Notes under the pieces: model-generated
Told to the model about the DNA's origin: nothing
The model's input: the letters and a program-made list of their open reading frames with translations, nothing else
The model's database searches: none
Source of the DNA: Sphaerospermopsis aphanizomenoides BCCUSP55
GTDB taxonomy: Bacteria > Cyanobacteriota > Cyanobacteriia > Cyanobacteriales > Nostocaceae
Assembly (NCBI RefSeq): GCF_001586785.1
Contig: NZ_LUFH02000011.1
Span: forward strand, 1-64,000
Reading direction: 5' to 3'
Length of the DNA stretch: 64,000 nt
Translations under genes and position numbers: made by a program
In this document: one piece after another, positions 1 to 10,360 of the stretch
How positions within the stretch are numbered: the first letter of the stretch is position 1
Layout of the letters: the number at the start of each line of letters is the position of its first letter

Positions 1-111
1 ACAGGGAACAGGGAACAGGGAACAGATATTTTTCTTCTGCCTCCTGCCTCCTGCCTCCTGCCTCCTGCCTCCTGCCTCCTGCCTCCTGCCTTCTGCCTTC
101 TGCCTCCTGCC
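1..111. repeat. Short tandem heptamer repeats (STRR)
   Basis: The window opens with tandem GGGAACA units (about 1-24) followed by about ten CTCCTGC/CTTCTGC units up to the sigma-factor stop codon. Such heptamer arrays are common between genes of heterocystous cyanobacteria. There are no spacers, so it is not a CRISPR array. Confidence 0.85.
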
Positions 112-1281
112 TTAAATTAACCAACCTTTTAAACGTTTTGCGATGTGGGGACGGCGTAATTTTCGCATGGCTTTACTTTGAATTTGACGTACTCGTTCAC
201 GGGAAAGGTTAAACATATTACCAACTTCTTCCAGGGTGCAGGGTTCGCTGGTTGTCAGTCCATAGCGCAAAGAAATTACATCTTTTTCCCGTGGGGTGAG
301 GACATCACCTAGGACTTCCCAAATCTCCTGACGCATCATGTTTTCGTTCATTTTTGCTTCTGGAGATTGGTTATCTTCGTCTTCTAGTAAGTCCATCAAT
401 TCGGTGTCTTCTTCTTTACCAACACGGTGGTTGAGTGAAAGTGCTTGACGACGCAGTTGTTGGAGTTGACGCAGTTGTTGGACGCTTATTTCTAAACTAG
501 CGGCCATTTCGGCTTCCGAGGGGTTGCGAGCTAATTTTTGCTTGAGTTCCCGTTGAGCTTTTTTAAGTTTGTTAAGTTTTTCAACAATATGTATTGGTAA
601 GCGAATAGTGCGGGCATCATTAGCGATCGCTCGTGTAATTGCCTGTCGAATCCACCAATAAGCATAGGTTGAGAACTTATATCCTTTATCTGGGTCAAAC
701 TTTTCTGTTGCTCGGTTTAAACCCATTGCTCCTTCCTGAATTAAATCCAGAAAAGGAACTCCCCGATTAAGATATCGTTTAGCAATAGAAACTACTAACC
801 GTAAATTGGAGCGAATCATTTTCCGCTTCGCTACTCTTCCTTGATACAAGCGACTTTCCAGTTGTTTTTCTGTCATGTCAAACTTGGCTGCTACTTCGCT
901 TTTGCTCGGTTGCTGTCCCAGTTCTGCTGCTAAAGCTGCTTGTAAGTCTTTTACTTCTTCTAAAAATCTAACCCGCCGTGCTAACTCTACTTCTTCATCT
1001 GGTTTGAGGAGAGGATAACGCGCCATTTCTTTAAAAAACGCGCCTACAGCATCGTCATGTTCGGTTTTATTGTATCCCGAAGGACGAGCCGCTGCCATTT
1101 CATCCCCATCTCGTTCCTCTGACTCCACATTTTCTATGATAGAAGAGTCTTCAAATACTACTGCATCCAAACTATCAAGTGATGGTTCTTCATGGTCAGC
1201 AGCAGTCTCTAGTATTTCCATTGTTCCCAATTCAGCAAGATTCATAGTTTCCTTTCGGGATAATTGCTTTGTTTGGTACAT
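112..1281 (-). CDS. Group 2 RNA polymerase sigma-70 factor (SigC-like?)
   Basis: A 389-residue primary-like sigma factor that directs RNA polymerase to alternative promoters. Region 1.2 is seen around residues 75-90 ([12 protein letters not shown]). Region 2 follows with [36 protein letters not shown] and the core-binding/-10 melting stretch [18 protein letters not shown]. Region 3 starts at [11 protein letters not shown], and region 4 has the -35 helix-turn-helix [20 protein letters not shown]. The N-terminus is acidic and lacks the long region 1.1 of SigA, so a group 2 factor is the best class. The length and the KRLKGWLI end suggest the SigC type, but I cannot exclude another group 2 paralogue. 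It is divergent from priA across 0.7 kb of AT-rich DNA. In cyanobacteria this class responds to carbon, nitrogen or light status. Confidence 0.9.
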   Translation of the reverse strand: MYQTKQLSRKETMNLAELGTMEILETAADHEEPSLDSLDAVVFEDSSIIENVESEERDGDEMAAARPSGYNKTEHDDAVGAFFKEMARYPLLKPDEEVELARRVRFLEEVKDLQAALAAELGQQPSKSEVAAKFDMTEKQLESRLYQGRVAKRKMIRSNLRLVVSIAKRYLNRGVPFLDLIQEGAMGLNRATEKFDPDKGYKFSTYAYWWIRQAITRAIANDARTIRLPIHIVEKLNKLKKAQRELKQKLARNPSEAEMAASLEISVQQLRQLQQLRRQALSLNHRVGKEEDTELMDLLEDEDNQSPEAKMNENMMRQEIWEVLGDVLTPREKDVISLRYGLTTSEPCTLEEVGNMFNLSRERVRQIQSKAMRKLRRPHIAKRLKGWLI

Positions 1282-2022
1282 AATTTAGTGATAGCTGCTC
1301 GCTTGAGGATTGGTAGTTTCCGTAAGAGACAAATACACCCATTTACTTAGCAAAATACAATCTTTCTGAAAATTCCTGAGTCGGAATAAAAATTTGTATC
1401 TGCTTGTCATATTTTGGTTACTTTTAGATACAACTTATATGGTCTTTGCACCCAAAATACCATCTTTTCCCGCTACTAGCAGACATATTCCTTATTTTTT
1501 TCTTAATCACCAAATATGTCAAACCCCTTCCAACCTTCTCCACATTAACAAATATAAAAATTCTATCTAGACTGTCTCAATTTTAAATCTTCATATATTT
1601 TCCTGAATTTTTGTTTGATTTTGAGGATAAAAGTAAATGCTCGCCAAATAATACAAATTACAAAAATGTTAACTTAAAATCCGGATAATATTTATTGTAT
1701 AAAAGCATCTCACATTGAAAAACTATTGAATATCTATCAATGGGTGGAAAAAGACTACTCCCTATTTAGTAGATAAAAAATCCATTGATCAACATTGAAT
1801 ATACTTTCATTTGTGTAGTTAGCATCAAATATTTATTGCACGTATTGTGGAAAATATTTTGTCTAGTAGATTACACAAATAAAAACTTATCAAGTATGAG
1901 AAGTAATAAAAGTATTGCTAAATACAGTTTACCTGTAGTAAAGTAAGAATTTAACCTTAAGTAAGTTGGCATGAATTTTCTCCAGCTAGGTGAGCGAATA
2001 TCTATTAAAAAAGACAAAAGTT
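1282..2022. other. AT-rich divergent intergenic region
   Basis: About 0.7 kb between the divergent sigma-factor and priA genes. It must hold both promoters, but I see no convincing box, RNA gene or ORF; it is simply very AT-rich with homopolymer runs. Confidence 0.5.
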
Positions 2023-4725
2023 ATGTATATTAAGGACGTAAATTTATCTGCTGTGGCTGTAGCTGAACCTGGTGGATCATACCAGTTGAAAACTACTTTT
2101 TATCGCTGGATTGAAGTATTAGCAGATTTTCCCATCAACCCTACAGAATATGAATCAGAAGAAAACCTATATGTATATCACTTACCAGAAGGGTTAGAAG
2201 TAAAACCAGGGGATATTGTGACTGTTCCATTTGGCGCTAATTTGTTTGGAGGGATAGTTATTCGTTTGTTAGCGCAACCTCCAGAAAAATTGTCACAAGA
2301 AAAAATTCGGGATGTAGAAGATGTAATCCAGAGAGGTTTTTTCCCAGAAACTTACTGGAAGTTGATGGAAAAGGTGTCCCATTACTATTATACGAAACTG
2401 ATTCAAGTGGTACGTACTGCTTTACCACCAGGCTTACTGAGGCAATCACAGCGTCGTATCCGCCTAACGTTAGCTGGTGCTGCTGTTCCTACTCAAAATA
2501 CTAACTTAATGTTAATTGACCCGATGTTTGGTACGCCACTGATGCGTGCATACAAACATCCAGATTCTTACCGTGTTAAATTTTATCTATTCAATTCAAT
2601 ACCAAAAGATAGATTAATTAAAACTCTGACCTTATTAAGCTTTCAAAATTCGGTAGGAAAAGTAAAACACAAAGATAGTAATAAGATTTTACAATTACTG
2701 CAACAGCAGATAAATGGTGACTATAGTTTTTTTTACCTACGTAGTCAATTACGTCAATCCCAACAATTTAACTATAGAATACGTGAACTAATTCAGCAAG
2801 GTTTAGTAGAAAGCTATTTAGAACCGCCACGTTTAGTTAAACCGAAATTAGAAAAAGTAGTTACACTGATTGGGCAAAGTTATGAACTTAACTTAGGAAA
2901 GAAACAACAAGAAATTATTGATGTTTTACGACGACAAGGGGGTGAAATGTGGCAAAGTGAATTATTACAAACTTGTAGCACCAGTACCTCTGTTTTAAAA
3001 GCCTTAGAACAAAAAGGTTGCATTGTTATTGAAGAACGGGAAATATTACGGAGAGAACAGAATCCCTTGGTAGCAGGGGATCAAGCCAAATCCTTAACTC
3101 AAGCCCAAACTCATGCCCTAGAAACCATCAAATCATTAAATGGATTTGCTCAAATTTTATTACATGGGGTGACAGGTTCAGGAAAAACCGAAGTTTACTT
3201 ACAAGCGATCGCACCCTTACTTAACCAAGGTAAATCAGCCCTCGTTTTAGTTCCTGAAATTGGACTTACACCCCAACTCACAGATAGATTTCGCGCCCGC
3301 TTTGGTAACAAAGTCCAAGTTTATCACAGCGCCCTTTCCGACGGTGAACGTTACGACACCTGGCGACAGATGTTCACAGGCGAACCCCAAGTAGTCATCG
3401 GGACACGCAGCGCCATTTTTTCCCCATTACCGCACCTGGGTTTAATTATCCTCGACGAAGAACACGACAGCAGCTTTAAACAAGACTCACCCATCCCCAC
3501 CTACCACGCCCGCACAGTCGCCCAATGGCGTGCAGAATTAGAAAATTGTCCTTTAATTTTAGGTTCTGCTACTCCTTCCTTAGAAAGCTGGGTTTCTGTA
3601 AAAGTAGAGAACACCTCCCCAACTCCCCAACTCCCCACCTTCCAATATCTTTCCCTTCCCGAACGCATCAACTCCCGTCCCTTACCACCAGTAGAAATTG
3701 TAGATATGCGGCGAGAGTTACAGGAGGGAAATCGTTCTATGTTTAGTAGATCCCTTCAAGAAGCCCTAGAACAGCTAAAAGAGAGAAAACAACAGGGAAT
3801 TTTATTTATCCATCGTCGTGGACATAGCACCTTTGTTTCTTGTCGCAGTTGTGGTTATGTGCTGGAATGTCCAAACTGTGATGTTTCCCTAGCCTATCAC
3901 CATGTAGAAGAAGGCGCACCACAGTTATTAAGATGTCATTATTGTAATTATGGTCAAGCACACCCGAAATACTGTCCTCAATGCAGTTCCCCTTACCTGA
4001 AATTTTTTGGGAGTGGAACGCAAAGAGTAGCGCAAGAACTAAACCGCCAATTTCCTCACCTTAAATTAATTCGTTTTGATAGCGACACCACCCGCAACAA
4101 AGGCGCACACCGTAATTTACTCACTCAATTTGCAAACGGTGAAGCAGATTTATTAGTGGGTACACAAATGCTCACCAAAGGTTTAGACTTACCCCAAGTT
4201 ACCCTTGTGGGTGTAGTTGCGGCGGATGGGTTACTGCATTTATCAGATTATCGTGCTAGTGAACGAGCTTTTCAAACCTTAACCCAAGTTGCTGGCCGTG
4301 CGGGAAGAGGTGAAGATCCGGGAAGGGTAATTATGCAAACTTACACCCCAGAACATCCAGTGATTGAAGCAGTTAAAACCCATGATTATCACTCTTTCTG
4401 TGATGCAGAATTAGCACAACGTCAAGCACTGAATTATCCCCCTTATGGCAGATTAATTTTATTGCGGTTGAGTTGTTTAGATCCGATTCAAGTTCAGAAT
4501 ACAGCCCAAATTATTGCTACAAATTTTAGTGATCAAGAAGGATTGGAAATATTAGGACCAGCACCAGCTAGTATTTTACGAGTAGCTAATCGTTATCGTT
4601 GGCAAATATTACTGAAATTTACTGCTGATGCACTGCCAAATTTACCAGATTGGGAAGAAATCAGAAAACTTTGTCCTTACTCGGTTAGCTTAACAATTGA
4701 TGTTGATCCCATCAATATTATGTGA
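2023..4725 (+). CDS. priA: Primosomal protein N' (replication restart helicase PriA)
   Basis: A superfamily 2 DNA helicase that recognises abandoned forks and reloads the replicative helicase. From the ATG at 2023 it has 900 residues. The N-terminal 3'-end-binding domain comes first, then Walker A GVTGSGKT at about 382-389, the DEEH box (LDEEHDSSFKQD), and a zinc-binding region from about residue 607 with CRSCG, CPNCD, CHYC and CPQC pairs. The helicase C-terminal motif QVAGRAGRG is also present. A GTG 33 bases upstream (1990) would add eleven residues; the ATG start MYIKDVNLSAVAVAEPGGS looks more like the family's usual start. Residues of about 529-541 (ENTSPTPQLPTF) are encoded by an in-frame heptamer repeat, an insertion between conserved blocks. 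The length is greater than E. coli PriA (about 730), as is usual in cyanobacteria. Confidence 0.95.
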   Translation: MYIKDVNLSAVAVAEPGGSYQLKTTFYRWIEVLADFPINPTEYESEENLYVYHLPEGLEVKPGDIVTVPFGANLFGGIVIRLLAQPPEKLSQEKIRDVEDVIQRGFFPETYWKLMEKVSHYYYTKLIQVVRTALPPGLLRQSQRRIRLTLAGAAVPTQNTNLMLIDPMFGTPLMRAYKHPDSYRVKFYLFNSIPKDRLIKTLTLLSFQNSVGKVKHKDSNKILQLLQQQINGDYSFFYLRSQLRQSQQFNYRIRELIQQGLVESYLEPPRLVKPKLEKVVTLIGQSYELNLGKKQQEIIDVLRRQGGEMWQSELLQTCSTSTSVLKALEQKGCIVIEEREILRREQNPLVAGDQAKSLTQAQTHALETIKSLNGFAQILLHGVTGSGKTEVYLQAIAPLLNQGKSALVLVPEIGLTPQLTDRFRARFGNKVQVYHSALSDGERYDTWRQMFTGEPQVVIGTRSAIFSPLPHLGLIILDEEHDSSFKQDSPIPTYHARTVAQWRAELENCPLILGSATPSLESWVSVKVENTSPTPQLPTFQYLSLPERINSRPLPPVEIVDMRRELQEGNRSMFSRSLQEALEQLKERKQQGILFIHRRGHSTFVSCRSCGYVLECPNCDVSLAYHHVEEGAPQLLRCHYCNYGQAHPKYCPQCSSPYLKFFGSGTQRVAQELNRQFPHLKLIRFDSDTTRNKGAHRNLLTQFANGEADLLVGTQMLTKGLDLPQVTLVGVVAADGLLHLSDYRASERAFQTLTQVAGRAGRGEDPGRVIMQTYTPEHPVIEAVKTHDYHSFCDAELAQRQALNYPPYGRLILLRLSCLDPIQVQNTAQIIATNFSDQEGLEILGPAPASILRVANRYRWQILLKFTADALPNLPDWEEIRKLCPYSVSLTIDVDPINIM
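3609..3647 (+). repeat. In-frame STRR inside priA
   Basis: Units of CCCCAACT occur in tandem within the priA reading frame and encode a Pro/Thr/Gln-rich loop. Similar arrays lie between genes elsewhere in the window, so this looks like a repeat tolerated in a surface loop of the helicase. Confidence 0.65.
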
Positions 4726-4752
4726 TTGAGTAGTCATGCTTGAAACCCTTGT

Positions 4753-4776
4753 AGAGACGTTTCATGGAACTTCTCT
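4753..4776. repeat. Small palindromic repeat between priA and ligA
   Basis: AGAGACGTTTC-ATG-GAACTTCTCT is an imperfect palindrome of the AGAGACGTTCCATGGAACGTCTCT type that I recall as a dispersed cyanobacterial repeat. It sits between the convergent priA and ligA stop codons and could act as a bidirectional terminator, although there is no clear T run. Confidence 0.5.
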
Positions 4777-4816
4777 CCAATCTTTTTCACCAGATTTCTA
4801 ATAGTTCCAAAAAACT

Positions 4817-6883
<2,067 letters not shown>

Positions 6884-6939
6884 TCAAAAAAATAATGCAA
6901 GAGGTCTAATATAGTAGACTTTTTTTAATCTTTAGGATA

Positions 6940-7335
6940 AAGTTTTACTCATGACTTTAGTTTTTGCTATTGTTCCTCATTAAAATTTGGTTTTCTTCCC
7001 CTTCCTTTTTGATTATATAATAATAACAATCTTTTATCTTCCCAATCGTTCATCCAGTTATATATAGTCACCCTGCTCACTTGAAAAATTTCTATAGCTT
7101 TTCTCAGTCTCACGAGGTAAACCCTAATTTATTTACTGTTCCCTGTTCCCTGCGATGCACTGAGCTTGCCGAAGTGTTCCTTGTTCCCTAACACTAAAAA
7201 ACTCTGTACCTCACTAGCTTGGGAAATGCTATATCAATTCAGGAATTGTCACTTCTTCATAGCTTAATAAAATACAATGCGCTCTTTGTCTAACTTGATA
7301 ATGTACACTTTCTTTATATAGGAATCCGGTTTGGT
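6940..7335 (-). pseudogene. IS630-family transposase relic, split by a MITE
   Basis: Reading the minus strand, 7234-7330 encodes FLYKESVHYQVRQRAHCILL...TIPELI, and 6965-7092 encodes EIFQVSRVTIYNWMNDWEDK...KGRGRKPNFNEEQ followed by a stop. Removing the 137-bp element at 7095-7231 together with one TA copy joins the two parts in frame (...TIPELI-EIFQVS...), giving the N-terminal helix-turn-helix of an IS630/Tc1-type transposase. The DDE catalytic part is absent and an in-frame stop follows NEEQ, so the gene is dead. Confidence 0.82.
7095..7231. mobile_element. MITE inserted at TA in the transposase relic
   Basis: A 137-bp non-coding element bounded by TA dinucleotides (7093-7094 and 7232-7233), as expected for IS630/Tc1 target duplication. 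The ends are inverted repeats: left TAGCTTTTCTCAG then ACGAGGTA; right, reverse-complemented, TAGCATTTCCCAAG then GTGAGGTA. It contains TTCCCTG-type heptamers inside. A related element is at 18322-18423. Confidence 0.75.
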
Positions 7336-7356
7336 TTCTGAATTTATTTGTTAAGG

Positions 7357-7383
7357 CAGGGAATAGGGAATAGGGAATAGGGT
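7357..7383. repeat. STRR, GGGAATA units
   Basis: Tandem GGGAATA heptamers beside the transposase relic. Another short run is at 7927-7940. Confidence 0.75.
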
Positions 7384-8314
7384 TTGAGAGGATTAAGGTG
7401 TACGGAGTTTTGTTCAAAAATCAAATAGGAGTCCTATATATTTTCTCTAGTAATTTGGCTGTGTCAAAGTTCAAATCTCTAATAAATCGCCTCTTTTTCT
7501 CTTACTCAATGTCTTGCGACTCTACGTATAAACACATAGAATATCAAAATATGTGCGATAAAGATACCTGATTATTATGGTATTTTATCGCTAAATCAAA
7601 GGTTTTGGTATTATACGGAGTAATAAAATTCCATCAATTTTTATTGGTGCAAGATGTGAGCTTAGTTACTATCAATAATTTATTTTACCAATTTATTATT
7701 ATAATGTATAAATAATTTTGCATGGGTACTTATAATCTAATGTAGATAAAACGTCAAGTTTTTAGTAAAAATTTTAACATCAAGAAATAGAAATTCAAAT
7801 AATATTACTTAATATCCTCACAAGTTCCTCACAATTGTGATTTAGCATGATCAGGTATAGGAAAGTGCTATTCAGAGAAATCTGAATCTAAATAAGGTTT
7901 GCTGAAAAAGTCTTTCCGTTGAGGTAGGGAATAGGGAATAGTTTTAGCTGTCTGTCATCCCTAAATTTTTTGATTTCTCAGTACCAAAATCCACTCTTTT
8001 GATGGTACACCCTTCAAAAACCTTGCACCTACTTTCCTGTTTATCAGCCTCCAACCTTTGATTTATCTAGATTTTTCCCTTATTCGGCAAGCCCTAAATA
8101 CCAAAAATCATTAGGTTTAGGGTAATCTATCGTCGTCAGAAATATTAATTGTGTTTCTCTATAGTGTTTACAGAAAAATTACTGTAACTTTAGTATGGAA
8201 AATTTCATAATTTTGTCGTTAGAGACATCGGGATTAGTGGTTTTATCATTTTGGGACAGATTTCTGAAGTCGCAGCAATTTCACATTAATTGGCTGATTC
8301 CAAAGGAGGATAAA
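7384..8314. other. Gene-free leader of the accessory island
   Basis: About 0.9 kb of AT-rich DNA without a credible ORF before the first gene of the 8.3-18.2 kb island. It must contain that cluster's main promoter, but I can name no box with confidence. Confidence 0.45.
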
Positions 8315-8608
8315 ATGTCAACCCTAGATGAAGATTTAGAAAAATATGCAAATGAAGCCTGGAATCATCACGATATAAAAGCAGGATTCAAGTTACTTGC
8401 AGAGCTTGGTGGAATTGTGGGTCTAGGTATATTTGGATATACTATTCTCACTTCTTGGATTCCTGGTCTTAATGCTCTTGGAATTCCTATTAGTACAGCA
8501 ATGGCCTGTCGTTTACTAGCAACAGCTGGACAACAGTATTGCAATCTTTCTGAAGAAGAAAGGGCAGTAGTAAGGAAAGCAGTAAGATTTATAAGTTCCC
8601 TGTCTTAA
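8315..8608 (+). CDS. Small hydrophobic protein, first gene of the island
   Basis: A 97-residue protein that I do not recognise. The start at 8315 is chosen because a strong Shine-Dalgarno AAAGGAGG lies just upstream; an in-frame ATG at 8195 would add 40 residues with no ribosome site. The N-terminus is acidic and helical (STLDEDLEKYANEAWNHHD), followed by one or two hydrophobic stretches at about 25-65 (LLAELGGIVGLGIFGYTILT, then a segment with GLNALGIPISTAMACRLL) and a charged helical tail. A membrane-associated protein is likely. It is 66 bp upstream of the GrpE-like gene and in the same direction, so probably in the same operon. Confidence 0.75.
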   Translation: MSTLDEDLEKYANEAWNHHDIKAGFKLLAELGGIVGLGIFGYTILTSWIPGLNALGIPISTAMACRLLATAGQQYCNLSEEERAVVRKAVRFISSLS

Positions 8609-8674
8609 ATAGTAACCCACTTTCTTTACTCAATCAAAAATTACAGCAATTAAATAAGAATTAGAGGTAACACA

Positions 8675-9580
8675 ATGAAATCACTTATTGACCACTATCC
8701 AGAAATGGAAACGAGGCTTCGTCAAGAAATAAAAAAAGCAAATACATCGGAAGAAATTGTACAAATTATTCAGAAGGAAATCAGAATAATTGCCCATCAT
8801 GATAGTGACTATATTCTTAGTTTAACTGATTCTCAAAGAACGTTAGCATGGGAAAGATTAGAATCTTTAAGCAAGTCTTTTAATATGTTGACAGCAATTA
8901 AAGTATCTCCAATTGATGGAGAGGAAAATTATCAAAGACATGGGCAAAAACGCCATTCTGGTAAAAACCATCAGGATATGAATAATATTGCCATTGGTGC
9001 CGTTAGTGGGGCTGTTGCAGGAACTGTTGCAGGAATTCCTATTGTTGGCACTGCTGTAGGTATTGCTGTGGGTGCTGGAGTAGGTTTGGCTTCTAACTTA
9101 ATGCCAAAAGATGACAAAACAGAAAAAACTGAGTCAACAGTGGAAAATAAAGTACCATTATTACGGATAAATCTTGATGTCATACTATCTAATTTATATC
9201 AGGGTTTTCAAGAGATTGATCAGGCAGTTACTCGTTGTTTAGAAGAACGCAGAAAACAACCTGATAAACCAAGTTTAGATAAATTGACTGACGTTTTAGA
9301 AGTTTTACAAGATTTAATGGGAGAAGAATTAGATGAACAAAATAAAATCCCTACTTTAGTCAGTAAACAATTAAAACGTATTCCCTCTGTCTTGAGACAT
9401 TATGGTATGGAAGCACGGGTTTATGAACCAAAAGGTGAACCATCTAGTCGGGATTACGAACTGTTTGAGTTTGAGCCAAGTTTAGAGCCTGATTTACAAG
9501 AGTATGTCACCATGAAACCAGCTTTTATTAAAGGTGATGAAGTAATTTTACAAGGGCGAGTAATTGAACCTCAAACATAA
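8675..9580 (+). CDS. Glycine-zipper membrane protein with GrpE-like C-terminus
   Basis: A 301-residue protein of unknown role. Residues 1-100 are helical and charged. Residues of about 104-144 form a Gly/Ala-rich hydrophobic hairpin (IGAVSGAVAGTVAGIPIVGT and on) typical of glycine-zipper membrane segments. The C-terminal 130 residues resemble the nucleotide exchange factor GrpE: a helix (LDKLTDVLEVLQDLMGEEL), then VLRHYGMEARVYEPKGEP, then a beta-rich end with FEFEPSLEPDLQEYV and GDEVILQGRVIEPQT, which follows the GrpE pattern of 'GVE..GE.FDP..HEAV....G..L.GRVLRPA'. That similarity is my reading, not a computed match. An Hsp70-like ATPase lies two genes downstream, so a membrane-anchored exchange factor is a reasonable inference. 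RBS TTAGAGGT precedes the ATG. Confidence 0.7.
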   Translation: MKSLIDHYPEMETRLRQEIKKANTSEEIVQIIQKEIRIIAHHDSDYILSLTDSQRTLAWERLESLSKSFNMLTAIKVSPIDGEENYQRHGQKRHSGKNHQDMNNIAIGAVSGAVAGTVAGIPIVGTAVGIAVGAGVGLASNLMPKDDKTEKTESTVENKVPLLRINLDVILSNLYQGFQEIDQAVTRCLEERRKQPDKPSLDKLTDVLEVLQDLMGEELDEQNKIPTLVSKQLKRIPSVLRHYGMEARVYEPKGEPSSRDYELFEFEPSLEPDLQEYVTMKPAFIKGDEVILQGRVIEPQT

Positions 9581-9621
9581 AGATTTACTAATTCAATATA
9601 CCTCTTTAAAGGAGCAAAAAG

Positions 9622-10179
9622 ATGAGTAACCATATAATTTTCCACGCAGCAAAAGAAGGCTACGAAAATCTACAGTTATTCGGTGATGAACCTAAAGCAA
9701 GGGAATTATCTAACGTAATTAAGCAACACGCTCTGCTTGGTACAGCAGCAGGTATAATTCCAGTACCAGGTGCTGATATTGCCGCCTTAGTAGCTAATAC
9801 TTGGACTATGTATGTTCGTATTAACAATGTAGTTGGTGTATCCTTTGGTGACAATGTGCTGAAATCTATTGCTAGTGGAATTATCGCCAACTTAGCATCA
9901 TTAATTCCTGGAATTGCATTAGCTATTGGAACTGGAAGTTTGCTGAAATTTATTCCTGGAATCGGAACCGCAGGCGGAATTGTAGTTGCTGCTGCGGCAA
10001 ATGTCGCTGTAATGTATGTGGCAGGAAATGTATATCTCAAATCATTAGAAATATTGATTCATAGTGATAAGCCGCTTACTGAGGAGAATATTAAGATGGC
10101 CGCCGAGCAGATATCAAAAGACAAAGATTTTGTGGAAAAAGCCTATGCAGAGGGAAAAGAAGTTGCTAAAAATCGGTGA
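9622..10179 (+). CDS. DUF697-like membrane protein
   Basis: A 185-residue protein with two or three membrane segments. The block GIIPVPGADIAALVANTWTM followed by hydrophobic helices (about 40-145) and PGIGTAGGIVVAAAANVAVM resembles the DUF697/YcjF-type membrane domain, where a PxPGAD turn precedes membrane hairpins. The tail is charged (LTEENIKMAAEQISKDKDF). The order of elements is shared with the 122-residue protein at 15139, suggesting that the two are paralogues. RBS AAAGGAGC lies just upstream. The function is unknown; DUF697 proteins elsewhere are often linked to GTPases or membrane stress, but no GTPase is seen here. Confidence 0.68.
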   Translation: MSNHIIFHAAKEGYENLQLFGDEPKARELSNVIKQHALLGTAAGIIPVPGADIAALVANTWTMYVRINNVVGVSFGDNVLKSIASGIIANLASLIPGIALAIGTGSLLKFIPGIGTAGGIVVAAAANVAVMYVAGNVYLKSLEILIHSDKPLTEENIKMAAEQISKDKDFVEKAYAEGKEVAKNR

Positions 10180-10264
10180 TTAATACTTCTATGAAAGCAA
10201 GTTATGACATTTATCAACATTTCGATTTTTATCATATTTGTCATAACCAATGGTTGGATCTCTA

Positions 10265-10312
10265 TACCAGTTAACCTTCAGTATCACATTGCTACCTGAT
10301 TGTTAACTGGTA
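10265..10312. promoter_or_regulatory. Perfect 11-bp inverted repeat before the Hsp70-like gene
   Basis: TACCAGTTAAC (10265-10275) and GTTAACTGGTA (10302-10312) form a perfect inverted repeat with a 26-nt spacer in the 181-bp gap before the Hsp70-like gene, the largest gap inside the island. It could be an operator or an RNA hairpin that partly terminates or stabilises the transcript. There is no T run after it. Confidence 0.5.
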
Positions 10313-10360
10313 AATGATACACAAAACAATCAACACACCAAAAAAGTAGAGGACATTACT

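Noticed and set aside
1-111. Possible CRISPR array
   Set aside because: Units are 7 bp in direct tandem, with no spacers; this is an STRR. The same holds for the other heptamer arrays in the window.
7229-7417. Short minus-strand ORF of 62 codons
   Set aside because: Its end is the N-terminal part of the broken transposase and its start is translated STRR, so it is not a gene of its own.
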